Position numbers and translations under genes: made by a program. Shown piece after piece: positions 18,330-26,514 of a stretch of 64,000 nt of DNA. Within the stretch, counting starts at the first letter, position 1, and each line of letters opens with the position of its first letter. Origin of the DNA: Herbidospora galbida (GTDB lineage: Bacteria > Actinomycetota > Actinomycetes > Streptosporangiales > Streptosporangiaceae); assembly GCF_005233835.1 (NCBI RefSeq), contig NZ_SZQA01000036.1:26326-90325 (forward strand), read 5' to 3'. The notes beneath the pieces are model-generated. The model saw only the letters and a program-made list of their open reading frames with translations, was not told where the DNA came from and searched no databases.

Positions 18330-18887
18330 GTGACGGCCGTGTCGGATTTCCCGCGCCCCAGGATCGGCGATGCGCCGGAACCATTCAGAGGTGGAACCAT
18401 GAGAATCCCCCCCGACGTCGAGACCGACACCCGCGACCTCTTCCGCAGCGCCTTCCGCCGCCACGCCGCCGGAGTGGCCGTCGTCACCACGGCGGGGCCG
18501 GTCGGATTCACCGCCACCTCCCTAGCGTCCGTCTCGATGGAACCGCCGCTGGTCACCTTCGGCATCGGCCTGGGGTCGTCGAGCTGGCCCGCGATCCGTG
18601 ACCGGGACAGCTTCGTCGTCCACATCCTGGGCGAGTCGCAGCGCGACCTCGCCACGCTGTTCGCGCGCAGCGGCGCCGACCGCTTCGGCCCGGAGACCAG
18701 GTTCGACACCCTCGACACCGGCGAACCCGTGCTCCACGGTGTGGCGGCGTGGCTGCGGTGCGAGATCAGGGAACGGTTCGTGGCGGGGGACCACCGCCTG
18801 GTGGTCGGCCTGGTCACCGAGGGGGAGACAATCCCCGGACGGCGGCCGCTGCTCTACCACGACGGCACCTTCGGATCGTTCACCTAG
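18330..18887 (+). CDS. Flavin reductase-like FMN-binding protein
   Basis: This 185-residue protein has the flavin reductase split-barrel pattern: FRRHAAGVAVVTTAGPVGFTATSLASVSMEPPLVTFGIG, FVVHILGESQRDLATLFA and a final PLLYHDGTFGSF. Such proteins supply reduced flavin to monooxygenases or act as reductases themselves; the partner is not evident here. The GTG at 18330 is preceded by GAGAGGA. A cupin gene follows after a TAGGAG ribosome binding site, forming a two-gene unit under the promoter at 18275-18303. Confidence 0.85.
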   Translation: MTAVSDFPRPRIGDAPEPFRGGTMRIPPDVETDTRDLFRSAFRRHAAGVAVVTTAGPVGFTATSLASVSMEPPLVTFGIGLGSSSWPAIRDRDSFVVHILGESQRDLATLFARSGADRFGPETRFDTLDTGEPVLHGVAAWLRCEIRERFVAGDHRLVVGLVTEGETIPGRRPLLYHDGTFGSFT

Positions 18888-18896
18888 GAGACCCGG

Positions 18897-19310
18897 TTGT
18901 CCTTCCACGAACCGCTGCACCACGTCGTGCCCGCCGGGCTGTCGGACGAGACGGCCCAGACGTCCGGGATGTACCGGCGGGCGGCCATCAGCGGGCCGAG
19001 CGTGGGCTCGGCCAGACTCTGGATGGGGCAGACCCACGTCGCCCCGTCCACGCGATCGGCCGACCACCACCACGGCGACTCCGAGACCGCGATCTACGTC
19101 GTCAGCGGGCACCCGTCGTTCGTCTTCCTCGGCGACGACGGCGCGGAGCGGCGGATCGACACCTCGCCGGGCGACTACGTGTTCGTGCCGCCGTTCACGC
19201 CCCACCGGGAGGAGAACCCGTCGCCCGACGAGGAGGCGGTGGTGGTGATCGCGCGGTCGTCGCAGGAGGCGATCGTGGTCAACCTCCCCTCCTTGGGATC
19301 TACTTTGTAA
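18897..19310 (+). CDS. Cupin domain protein
   Basis: This 137-residue single-domain cupin has motif 1 DHHHGDSETAIYVVSGHPSF (metal-binding histidines and glutamate) and motif 2 PGDYVFVPPFTPHREEN. The start is TTG at 18897, six bases after TAGGAG at the end of the flavin reductase gene. The last codons lie in a dispersed TCTACTTTGTAAAGG element, so the stop codon TAA is part of that motif. The substrate is unknown; pairing with a flavin reductase suggests catabolic oxidation. Confidence 0.8.
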   Translation: MSFHEPLHHVVPAGLSDETAQTSGMYRRAAISGPSVGSARLWMGQTHVAPSTRSADHHHGDSETAIYVVSGHPSFVFLGDDGAERRIDTSPGDYVFVPPFTPHREENPSPDEEAVVVIARSSQEAIVVNLPSLGSTL

Positions 19311-19320
19311 AGGCACCGGG
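19299..19320 (+). repeat. Dispersed ACTTTGTAAAG element, copy 1
   Basis: The sequence TACTTTGTAAAGGCACCGGG overlaps the cupin stop codon and the -35 hexamer (TTGTAA, 19305-19310) of the next gene, whose -10 is TAGTCT at 19328-19333. Similar copies occur at 26491, 59132 and 61035. Confidence 0.6.
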
Positions 19321-19339
19321 TCGGGGCTAGTCTGTCGCG

Positions 19340-19954
19340 GTGCCGTACAAGACCCTCGACGACGTGGTCGAACACGAGACGGAGGTGCGGCGGTCGCGGT
19401 TCGTCTGCGCCGTCGCGCCGGCCCCCTCGGAGCAGGCCGCCCGCGAGTTCATCACGGCCCGCCGCGCGCTCTACCCCGACGCCACCCACAACTGCACCGC
19501 CTACGTGATCGGCACCGGCGCGCGCCGCTCCGACGACGACGGCGAACCCGGCGGCACGGCCGGCACCCCGATGCTCGACGTGCTGCTCAAACGCGGCTAC
19601 GCCGACGTGGTCACGGTGGTGACCCGCTTCTTCGGCGGCATCCTGCTGGGCGCCGGAGGGCTGGTGCGGGCCTACGGCGGCGCGGTGGGGGAGACCCTCG
19701 ACCGCGTGAGGCCGGTGACGATGGTCGAGGCCCGGCTGGTGACCGTCTCGATCGACCACGCCCACGCGGGCCGGCTCGAGAACGACCTGCGCGGCCGCTA
19801 CGACGTGCGCGGGGTCACCTACGGGTCGGGAGTGGCCTTCGACGTCGCGGTGGCCGACCCCGCGGGCTTCGAGGAGTGGCTGGCCACCGCGACGGCCGGA
19901 CGGGCGAGCGCGTCAGCGGGCGACCCGCTGTTCGTCCGTGCGGAAGACGCCTGA
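19340..19954 (+). CDS. IMPACT/YigZ family protein
   Basis: This 204-residue YigZ/IMPACT protein has the N-terminal UPF0029 domain: EVRRSRFVCAVAPAPSE, AYVIGTGARRSDDDGEPGGTAGTPMLDVL and GVVTRFFGGILLGAGGLVRAY-type sequence, followed by the DUF1949 region. Homologues are linked to translation or stress control, but the bacterial role is unclear. The GTG at 19340 lies six bases after a -10 TAGTCT, so the mRNA is probably leaderless. The 3' end overlaps the convergent MFS gene by 42 bp. Confidence 0.88.
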   Translation: MPYKTLDDVVEHETEVRRSRFVCAVAPAPSEQAAREFITARRALYPDATHNCTAYVIGTGARRSDDDGEPGGTAGTPMLDVLLKRGYADVVTVVTRFFGGILLGAGGLVRAYGGAVGETLDRVRPVTMVEARLVTVSIDHAHAGRLENDLRGRYDVRGVTYGSGVAFDVAVADPAGFEEWLATATAGRASASAGDPLFVRAEDA

Positions 19955-21016
19955 GCAGGCGACCACGATGATCCCGGCGACCGGGACCACCAGCAGGCCC
20001 ATCCGCAGCGAGCTCGCGTCGGCGATGAGGCCGACCAGTGGCGGCGTACACAGGAATCCGGCCCGCAGCAGCCACGACAGCAGGGTGAGCCCGGTGCCGG
20101 GGCGGAAGCCGGGCAGCTGGTCGGCGGCGTGCATGGCGCCCGGGATGAGGGTGGCGCTGCCGAAGCCGGCCAGGCCGAACCCGGCGATGGTGCCGGGGAC
20201 GCTCGGGAAGGCCAGTGCGAGCCCGACGCCCAGCGCGATGAGCAGGCCGCCCGCGCGGGCGACGGCGGCCTGACCCCACCGGTCGACGAAGCGATCGCCC
20301 AGCGCGCGCCCGACGAACTGCGCGCCCACGACGGCGACCAGGCCGAACGCGGCGATGCCGGGGGCCGCGCCGAGCGAGCCCGACAGGTAGACCGCGGCCC
20401 AGGTGCCGCCGGCGTCCTCGACGGTGGCGCCGCAGATCGCGATGACCGCGAGCAGCGCGAGCGCGCCGTAGGCGACCGACCTGGCCGGGAGCGCGGGCTT
20501 GTCGGGGCCGGCGGCCTCCACGGGCTCCTGCGGCTCGGGGCCGGGGATCAGGAAGCGGTAGGCGACCAGGTTGACGATGACGAACGTCACCGCCGAGATG
20601 CTCAGGTGCAGCCCGAGCGACAGGTTCAGGGCGGCCGCGCCGCCGCCCATCAGGCCGCCGAGCACGGCGCCCAGGCTCCAGATGGCGTGGAAGGAGTTGA
20701 TGATCGAGCGGCCGTAGAGCCGCTGCACGCGCAGGCCGTGGGTGTTCTGGGCGACGTCCACGACCGAGTCGAGCGCACCCACGAGGAACAGCGCCCCGGC
20801 GAACAGCGCCCAGCTGGGCGCGAGCCCGGCGAGCAGCACGAGGCCGCCGGTGAGAATCATGCCGCCGACGGCGACGCGGGAGGACCGCAGGCGCCGGATG
20901 AGGATGCCCGCCAGCAGGCCGGAGGCGAGCGACCCGGCGGGCACGGCGGCGACGGCCAGGCCGAACTGGGCGTTGGAGAGTTCGAGCGCGTCGATGATGG
21001 CCGGGTAGCGCGGCAT
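19913..21016 (-). CDS. MFS transporter
   Basis: This is a major facilitator superfamily permease with about 11-12 hydrophobic helices (AGSLASGLLAGILIRRL, HAIWSLGAVLGGLMGGGAA, AFGLVAVVGAQFVGRALGDRFVDRWG). The ATG at 21016 falls inside the first helix. The coding frame extends upstream (AVALLFLTNGAIFTNL) to about 21097, where a CTG follows a GGAGGG ribosome binding site, so a CTG start near 21097 is likely for the full-length protein. It lies 50-130 bp downstream of the isochorismate synthase gene and may be its operon partner. Confidence 0.75.
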   Translation of the reverse strand: MPRYPAIIDALELSNAQFGLAVAAVPAGSLASGLLAGILIRRLRSSRVAVGGMILTGGLVLLAGLAPSWALFAGALFLVGALDSVVDVAQNTHGLRVQRLYGRSIINSFHAIWSLGAVLGGLMGGGAAALNLSLGLHLSISAVTFVIVNLVAYRFLIPGPEPQEPVEAAGPDKPALPARSVAYGALALLAVIAICGATVEDAGGTWAAVYLSGSLGAAPGIAAFGLVAVVGAQFVGRALGDRFVDRWGQAAVARAGGLLIALGVGLALAFPSVPGTIAGFGLAGFGSATLIPGAMHAADQLPGFRPGTGLTLLSWLLRAGFLCTPPLVGLIADASSLRMGLLVVPVAGIIVVACSGVFRTDEQRVAR

Positions 21017-21148
21017 CAGGTTGGTGAAGATCGCGCCGTTGGTCAGGAACAGCAGGGCGACCGCGGCCCGGGCACGGCGATCGGCGGGGGAGATCAGAGG
21101 TCGGCCCTCCAGATGGTCGTGCTGTTCGATGGACGTTCGAGCCCGGCC

Positions 21149-22357
21149 TCAGCCTTCGAGGGCGTACTGCATGGCGCGGAACTTCGACTGGGCCTCCGCC
21201 AGCTCGGCGGCCGGATCGGACCCGCCCATGATGCCGCAGCCCGCGAAGAGCCGGGCGCGCGGCCCGTCGAGCTGGGCGCAGCGCAGCGCGATGCCCCACT
21301 CGCCGTCGCCCCGGGCGTCGATCCAGCCGACCGGCCCGGCGTAGCCGCCCCGGTCCATCTGCTCCAGCCGGGGGATCAGCGCGACCGCGTCGTCGGTCGG
21401 GGTGCCGCCGACGGCGGCCGTGGGGTGGAGCGCCGCGACCACGTCGAGGACCGACGCGCCGTCGTCGAGTTTCCCGGTGACCCGGCTGGCGAGGTGCTGC
21501 ACGTTGGGCAGCGAGAGCAGTTCGGGTTCGGCCGGTACGTCGAGCTCCGCGCACAGCGGCTTCAGCGCGGCCTCGACCGAGGCGACCGCGCACGTGTGCT
21601 CGTAGCGGTCTTTCGGCGAGTCGAACAGCGTGGCCGGGTCGGCGCCGCTGGGGATGGTGCCGGCCAGCACGAGCGACTCGATGGCCCGCCCGGTGTGCCG
21701 CACCAGCAGCTCGGGCGTGGCCCCGATGAGCCCGCCGACGGAGAAGGTGTAGCACTCGGGGTAGCGCGCCGCGAGCCGCGCCAGCGGGACGCGCGGGTCG
21801 ATGTCGGCCTCGGCGGTCGCGATCAGGTCGCGGGCCAGGACGACCTTCTCCAGCCCCCCGGACGTGATGCGCTCGACGGCGGCGGCGACGGCGTGCTCCC
21901 AGCCGGGCGCGGTCAGCGCGCCGTCGGAGTAGCGGATCCGCCCCGGCGGGACGGCGGGCGTGACCAGCCCCAGGTTCTCCTCGCCCACCGTGGTCAGCCA
22001 GGCCTGCCCGTCGCGCCGGGCCACCACGACGCGGGGCACGACGAGGACCGACCCGGCCGAGGCCGGGTCGAAGGTGAAGCTGCCGAAGGCGACGGGCCCG
22101 GAGCCGGGACGCCGGACCCGGTCGTCGATGTCGGCGTGCCCGAACGCGCCGGCCAGCCAGTCGCGGGCCCACGCGAACCGGCCGGGCCCCGGCGGTATGG
22201 TCACCCGCAGCGCCTCGCCCCACGCCACCAGCCCGTCGCCGTGGTGCACCCACGTGTAGGCGGCCGGACCCGGCAGCAGGGAGATGAGGTCACCGGGGTC
22301 GCGTACCGGGACCGTGCGGACCACGAGCGGGGGATGAAGTCCGAGGGCGACGCTCAC
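21149..22357 (-). CDS. menF: Isochorismate synthase
   Basis: This chorismate-utilising enzyme makes isochorismate, the first committed step to menaquinone or to salicylate-type siderophores. Visible signatures are GLEKVVLARD, GATPELLVRHTG, LHPTAAVGGTPTDDA, MDRGGYAGPVGW and the C-terminal FAGCGIMGGSDPAAELAE. The start is GTG at 22357 (VSVALGLHPP); GTG 22366 is an alternative. The neighbouring menECD genes and the absence of siderophore genes favour the menaquinone role. Confidence 0.85.
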   Translation of the reverse strand: MSVALGLHPPLVVRTVPVRDPGDLISLLPGPAAYTWVHHGDGLVAWGEALRVTIPPGPGRFAWARDWLAGAFGHADIDDRVRRPGSGPVAFGSFTFDPASAGSVLVVPRVVVARRDGQAWLTTVGEENLGLVTPAVPPGRIRYSDGALTAPGWEHAVAAAVERITSGGLEKVVLARDLIATAEADIDPRVPLARLAARYPECYTFSVGGLIGATPELLVRHTGRAIESLVLAGTIPSGADPATLFDSPKDRYEHTCAVASVEAALKPLCAELDVPAEPELLSLPNVQHLASRVTGKLDDGASVLDVVAALHPTAAVGGTPTDDAVALIPRLEQMDRGGYAGPVGWIDARGDGEWGIALRCAQLDGPRARLFAGCGIMGGSDPAAELAEAQSKFRAMQYALEG

Positions 22358-22393
22358 CTGACCCACTTTACGCAGAAACTGAACGTGTTCGAC

Positions 22394-22434
22394 ATCGGGT
22401 CCCTTTCGTCGGTACGCCGGTGTCAAGACCCGAT
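22394..22434. other. Inverted repeat upstream of isochorismate synthase
   Basis: ATCGGGTC (22394-22401) and GACCCGAT (22427-22434) form an 8-bp inverted repeat in the divergent promoter region between the isochorismate synthase and secreted lipase-like genes. It may be a hairpin or an operator. Confidence 0.35.
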
Positions 22435-22522
22435 AGCAGCTTGGTCATGGAAGAGACGCCTGCCGCCTCGGTAATAGAGCCTTGGCGTTCGTGATCTCTA
22501 CCTTTGGCTCCCGGAGGTGTCC

Positions 22523-23332
22523 ATGATCAAGAAGATCACGCCGGTGGCCGCTGTCGTCACGCTGCTCCTGTGGCCTGGAACGGTCCAGGCGTCCACCCAG
22601 CCGATGACGATCGCGGCGCTCGGCGACTCGATCAGCGCGGGCTTCAACGCCTGCGGCTGGTACGTCGCCTGCACGTCGCGCTCGTGGTCGGCCGGCGACC
22701 ACAAAGACGTCAACAGCCACTACCTGCGGCTGCTGGCCGACGGGGTCGACGTCAGGGGCCGCAACCGCAACTTCGCGTACAACGGCGCGACCAGCGCCGA
22801 CCTGATGGAGCAGATGGACGAGGCGATCAAGGCCAAGGCGACCTACGTGACGATCCTCATCGGCGCCCAGGACGCGTGCGTGCGCACCGAGAGCCAGATG
22901 ACCCCGGTGGCGACCTACCGGGCGCGGATCGACGCGGCGCTGGCCAAGCTGGCGCCGACGGGGGCGCAGGTGCGCGTCTCCAGCGTCCCGGACCTGAAGC
23001 GCCTGTGGCGGGTCGCCAAGGACAACCCGGTGGCGCGGGCGTTCTGGGGCATCGCGCGCATCTGCCAGACGATGCTGGCCAACCCGACCTCGACCGCCCG
23101 GAAGGACGAGGACCGCCGTGACCGGGTCCGCGCGCGGGTGCTGGCGTACAACAACGAGATGGCGAAGGCCTGCGTGGCCTACGGGCCGCTCTGCCGCCAC
23201 GACAACGGCGAGGTGTTCCGCTACCAGTTCCCGGTGTCGATGGTGAGCAAGTGGGACTTCTTCCACCCGAACGCCGAGGGCCAGAAGACGATCGCCCGGT
23301 TGTCGTTCCAGCGGGTGGAGTCGCCGGTCTAG
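22523..23332 (+). CDS. Secreted SGNH/GDSL hydrolase
   Basis: An N-terminal signal peptide (MIKKITPVAAVVTLLLWPGTVQAS) is followed by the SGNH block I sequence AALGDSISAGFNAC with the nucleophile serine. A block with NGATSADL, the ILIGAQDAC segment and the late WDFFHPNAEGQ catalytic Asp/His motif complete the esterase fold. Cysteine pairs suggest disulphides outside the cell. The ATG at 22523 was chosen because GGAGG ends five bases upstream. It is probably an exported lipase or esterase with unknown substrate. Confidence 0.85.
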   Translation: MIKKITPVAAVVTLLLWPGTVQASTQPMTIAALGDSISAGFNACGWYVACTSRSWSAGDHKDVNSHYLRLLADGVDVRGRNRNFAYNGATSADLMEQMDEAIKAKATYVTILIGAQDACVRTESQMTPVATYRARIDAALAKLAPTGAQVRVSSVPDLKRLWRVAKDNPVARAFWGIARICQTMLANPTSTARKDEDRRDRVRARVLAYNNEMAKACVAYGPLCRHDNGEVFRYQFPVSMVSKWDFFHPNAEGQKTIARLSFQRVESPV

Positions 23333-23934
23333 AGCCAGCCGTTGTGGCGGGCCACCCCGGCGGCCTCGACGCGGTTGCGGGTGCCGGTCTTGCCGATGGC
23401 CGACGACAGGTAGTTGCGGACCGTGCTCTCCGACAGGTGGAGGCGGGCGGCGAGGTCGGCGATCGTGGTGCCGTCGCCGGCGATGGCGAGGATCTCGCGT
23501 TCCCGGTCGGTCAGCGGGCTCGGCCCGGCCGACAGCGCGGCGGCGGCCAGCGCGGGGTCGACGACGCGCTCGCCGCGCAGCACCCGGCGGATGGCGTCGG
23601 CGAGGTCCTCGACCGGGCCGTCCTTGACGAGGAAGCCGCGGGCCCCGGCGTCCATGGCCCGGCGCAGGTAGCCGGGGCGGCCGAACGTGGTGAGGATCAG
23701 CACCCGGCAGGCGGGCAGCCGTTCGCGCAGGTCGGCGGCGGCCTCCAGGCCGCCTCGGCCGGGCATCTCGATGTCGAGCAGGGCGACGTCGGGCCGCGCC
23801 TCCAGGGCGGCGGGCACGACCTCGGTGCCGTCGCCGATCTGGGCCACGACCTCGATGTCGGGTTCGAGGCCGAGCAGCAGGGCCAGGGCGCCGCGCATCA
23901 TGCCCTGGTCTTCGGCCAGCAGCACACGGATCAT
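23329..23934 (-). CDS. NarL/DesR-type response regulator
   Basis: The receiver domain has LLAEDQGMMRGAL, the phosphoacceptor aspartate in DVALLDIEMPGRGG and the lysine in GFLVKDGP. A C-terminal LuxR helix-turn-helix follows (LTDREREILAIAGDGTTIADLAARLHLSESTVRNYLSSAIGK). It is the last gene of a four-gene operon (ATPase, permease, sensor kinase, regulator), and its start overlaps the kinase stop. It probably controls this operon or an export target. Confidence 0.92.
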   Translation of the reverse strand: MIRVLLAEDQGMMRGALALLLGLEPDIEVVAQIGDGTEVVPAALEARPDVALLDIEMPGRGGLEAAADLRERLPACRVLILTTFGRPGYLRRAMDAGARGFLVKDGPVEDLADAIRRVLRGERVVDPALAAAALSAGPSPLTDREREILAIAGDGTTIADLAARLHLSESTVRNYLSSAIGKTGTRNRVEAAGVARHNGWL

Positions 23935-24986
23935 CAGGGGGTGGCTCCTTCCGGGACGCCGACGGTCAGCCGGAACCCGCCGGCGGGGGCGTTCCCGGCG
24001 GCGAACCGGCCGCCCGCCGCCTCGACGCGTTCGCGCAGGCCGCCGAGCCCGTTCCCGGACGCGGGCCCGGTGACCCCGGCGCCGTCGTCGGCGATGGTCA
24101 GCTCGGCGCCCTCACTCTCCCCCTCGCCGACGACCAGGGTGATGGCGCAGGTGCGGGCGGTGCTGTGGCGGATCACGTTGGTGACGCCCTCGCGGACCGC
24201 CCAGCCGAGCAGGGCGTCGGTCTCCGGCGCGAGCGGGCTCCCGGGGCTCCGCACGGTCAGTTCGATGCCCGCGGCGGCCAGCGCGTCGCGGGCGGAGGTG
24301 AGCTCGGCGTCCAGGCCCCGCCCCCGGTAACCGGTCACGGCGGCCCTGACCTGGGTGAGGGCCTGGCGGCCGATCTCCTCGATGTCGGCGGCCTGCCGGG
24401 CGGCCGCCTCGCCGTCGCGGGGCGCCAGCCGCCGGACCACCTCGGCCTTGACGACCATGACGGACAGGGTGTGGCCGAGCAGGTCGTGCAGGTCGCGGGA
24501 GAACCGCAGGCGCTCCTCCGAGACGGCCACCCGCGCGAGCTCCTTCCGGGTGGCCTGCAGCTCGGCGATGGTGTCCCACAGCTGCACGATGATCCACGGC
24601 ACCAGCCCGGCGACGAACACCCCCCAGCCGGAGAAGGCCACGTTCATCGCGCCGACGTCGCTCCTGATGGCGGCCAGGACCGCGATGCCGGTGAGCGGCA
24701 CCAGCAGCGCCACGCCGGGCCACCGGCGGACGACGGCGCCGGTGGCGACGGCGCTCATGGTGAGCGTGAAGGACCAGGAGCCGCCGAAGGCCAGGGCGGC
24801 GGCCGAGCTCGTGAGGCCGAGCAGCGCCAGGGCGAGGTGGGACTCGCGCCGGGCGGTCCACAGATAGAGGACGATGACCGCGACCACGGCCGCCCAGCGG
24901 GGGATCGAGGGCCGGGCGACCGTCTCCAGGACGGGGAAGGTCATGAGGAGGACCCAGAAGGCGAACCCTCCCTGACGGTTGGTCAT
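23934..24986 (-). CDS. DesK-type sensor histidine kinase
   Basis: Several N-terminal membrane helices (residues about 10-140) precede a HisKA_3 dimerisation domain with the phosphorylated histidine in RFSRDLHDLLGHTLSVM. A HATPase domain follows (VREGVTNVIRHS, IADDGAGV, GNGLGGLRERVEAAGG). The ATG at 24986 overlaps the permease stop as ATGA. The kinase sits between an ABC-2 transporter and a NarL-type regulator, an arrangement often used to sense membrane or drug stress. Confidence 0.9.
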   Translation of the reverse strand: MTNRQGGFAFWVLLMTFPVLETVARPSIPRWAAVVAVIVLYLWTARRESHLALALLGLTSSAAALAFGGSWSFTLTMSAVATGAVVRRWPGVALLVPLTGIAVLAAIRSDVGAMNVAFSGWGVFVAGLVPWIIVQLWDTIAELQATRKELARVAVSEERLRFSRDLHDLLGHTLSVMVVKAEVVRRLAPRDGEAAARQAADIEEIGRQALTQVRAAVTGYRGRGLDAELTSARDALAAAGIELTVRSPGSPLAPETDALLGWAVREGVTNVIRHSTARTCAITLVVGEGESEGAELTIADDGAGVTGPASGNGLGGLRERVEAAGGRFAAGNAPAGGFRLTVGVPEGATP

Positions 24987-25717
24987 CCACTCCTCCCGGC
25001 ACGGCGGAAACCGTACAAAGCGTAGAGGGTGAAGGCGGCGGTCCACCCCAGCAGGATGAGCACCGATCGCAGCGAGGGGGCCTCGCCGAACAGCACCGCC
25101 CAGGGCAGGTTCGCGTACGCCGCCACCGGGCTCCACTCGCTCACGGTCTGCAGCCAGCCGGGGAAGTTCGCGGCCGGGAACCACAGCCCGCCGACGACCG
25201 ACAGGGAGATGTAGCCGGCCAGGTTGGCGGCGGCCGAGTTCTGCGGGCTCAGCAGGTAGGCGTTGCCCAACGCGAACAGGCTGAACGGGATCGTGCCGAC
25301 CCACAGCAGCAGGGTGACCGCGACCCACTCGAACGGCGTCAGCGGCACCCCGTTGACCAGCCCCCCGGCGGTCAGGACGAGCAGGATCGAGGGCACCACG
25401 ATGATCGCGCCGGTGGCGGCCTTGCCGGCGATGACCCGCCACGACGGGATGGGCAGCACGGCGAGCTGGGCCAGCCAGCCGAGCGCCTTGTCCTCGCTCG
25501 TGCCGGTGCCGTTGCTGAACGCGCCGCCGAGCGCGCCGTAGGCGGCCATGCCCACCATGCTCCACGCCGCGGCGGCGGCCTGCGCCTCGGGGCCCTGGGC
25601 GCCCAGCGCGAGGTTGCTGAAGATCAGGTACATGACGACCGGCAGGGTGAGGCTCATCACGATGAAGCCGTGGTCGCGCAGCATCTTGCGGACTTCGAGG
25701 CGGATGTAGGCGGTCAT
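24983..25717 (-). CDS. ABC-2 type transporter permease
   Basis: This 244-residue permease has about six membrane helices (ISLSVVGGLWFPAANFPGWLQ near the characteristic ABC-2 region, LLLWVGTIPFSLFALGNAYL). Its start overlaps the ATPase stop and its stop overlaps the kinase start, so all four genes are coupled. Together with the ATPase it forms an exporter of the drug or lipid type; the substrate is not predictable. Confidence 0.88.
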   Translation of the reverse strand: MTAYIRLEVRKMLRDHGFIVMSLTLPVVMYLIFSNLALGAQGPEAQAAAAAWSMVGMAAYGALGGAFSNGTGTSEDKALGWLAQLAVLPIPSWRVIAGKAATGAIIVVPSILLVLTAGGLVNGVPLTPFEWVAVTLLLWVGTIPFSLFALGNAYLLSPQNSAAANLAGYISLSVVGGLWFPAANFPGWLQTVSEWSPVAAYANLPWAVLFGEAPSLRSVLILLGWTAAFTLYALYGFRRAGRSG

Positions 25718-26409
25718 GCGATCCTCCCGGAGATGAGGGCGAGGAAGGCGTCCTCGAGGTCGCCGCCCTTCTTGATCTCGGCGCTGGTGCCGTCGGCGAC
25801 CAGGCGGCCGCGGTTCATCACGACGATGCGGTCGGCGAACCGGTCGGCCTCGTCGAGGTGGTGGCTGGAGAAGACGACGGTGCGGCCGCTCATGGACAGG
25901 CCGCCCCAGAAGTCGCGGCGGGCCTCGACGTCGAGCCCCGCGGTGGGTTCGTCGAGCACGAGCAGCTTGGGGTCGCCGGCCAGGGCCATGGCGAACCGCA
26001 CCCGCTGGCGCTGCCCGCCCGACAGCCGGTCGACCCGCGAGCGGTCGATCCCGGCGAGCCCGGCCTGGGCGACGATCTCGTCGTAGGGGAGGGGCGCGGG
26101 GAAGACGGCGCGGGCGAACCGCACCAGCTCGCGGACGGTGACGCGGGGCGGCAGCCCGATCTCCTGCTGCATGACCCCGACGAGCCCGTCGTAGATCGCC
26201 GAGCGGGAGTCGCGGCCGAACAGGGAGGTGGTGCCGGCGTCGGGTGCGAGCAGCCCGAGCAGCACGCTGATGGTGGTGGTCTTGCCCGCGCCGTTGGGCC
26301 CGAGCAGGGCGAGGCGCTGCCCCTGGGGGACCGTCAGGCTGAGGCCGTCGACGGCGAGGACGTGCCGGTAGGCCTTGCGCAGGCCGCGGATGACGATGGC
26401 GTCGGTCAT
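25714..26409 (-). CDS. ABC transporter ATP-binding protein
   Basis: The nucleotide-binding domain shows Walker A (GPNGAGKTT), the Q-loop region (VMQQEIGLP), the signature RLSGGQRQR, Walker B (LLVLDEPTAGLD) and the H-loop (SSHHLDEAD). The start is ATG at 26409 (MTDAIVIRGLRK); a longer frame from 26475 lacks conservation. It is the first gene of the exporter/two-component operon. A copy of the dispersed ACTTTGTAAAG element lies about 80 bp upstream. Confidence 0.92.
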   Translation of the reverse strand: MTDAIVIRGLRKAYRHVLAVDGLSLTVPQGQRLALLGPNGAGKTTTISVLLGLLAPDAGTTSLFGRDSRSAIYDGLVGVMQQEIGLPPRVTVRELVRFARAVFPAPLPYDEIVAQAGLAGIDRSRVDRLSGGQRQRVRFAMALAGDPKLLVLDEPTAGLDVEARRDFWGGLSMSGRTVVFSSHHLDEADRFADRIVVMNRGRLVADGTSAEIKKGGDLEDAFLALISGRIA

Positions 26410-26490
26410 GACGACGACGCTATTTCCGGCGGCCGCGCGGCCGTAGGGAGCCGAATCCCGAGATCGGCGGGACAAAAGTCCTATCGGGAA

Positions 26491-26512
26491 TCTACTTTGT
26501 AAAGGCGCCGGG
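26491..26512. repeat. Dispersed ACTTTGTAAAG element, copy 2
   Basis: TACTTTGTAAAGGCGCCGGG lies in the gap between the radical SAM stop codon (26515) and the ABC operon start (26409), directly before the radical SAM stop. Confidence 0.6.
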
Positions 26513-26514
26513 CC

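Noticed and set aside
14788..18384. Minus-strand ORF of 1198 codons
   Set aside because: It is the antisense shadow of menC, menD and the DedA gene; composition is low-complexity, rich in Arg, Pro and Gly, and no family motif is visible.
19815..22253. Minus-strand ORF of 812 codons
   Set aside because: It overlaps the MFS and isochorismate synthase genes in another frame, and those have clear motifs. The long frame reflects high GC at third positions.
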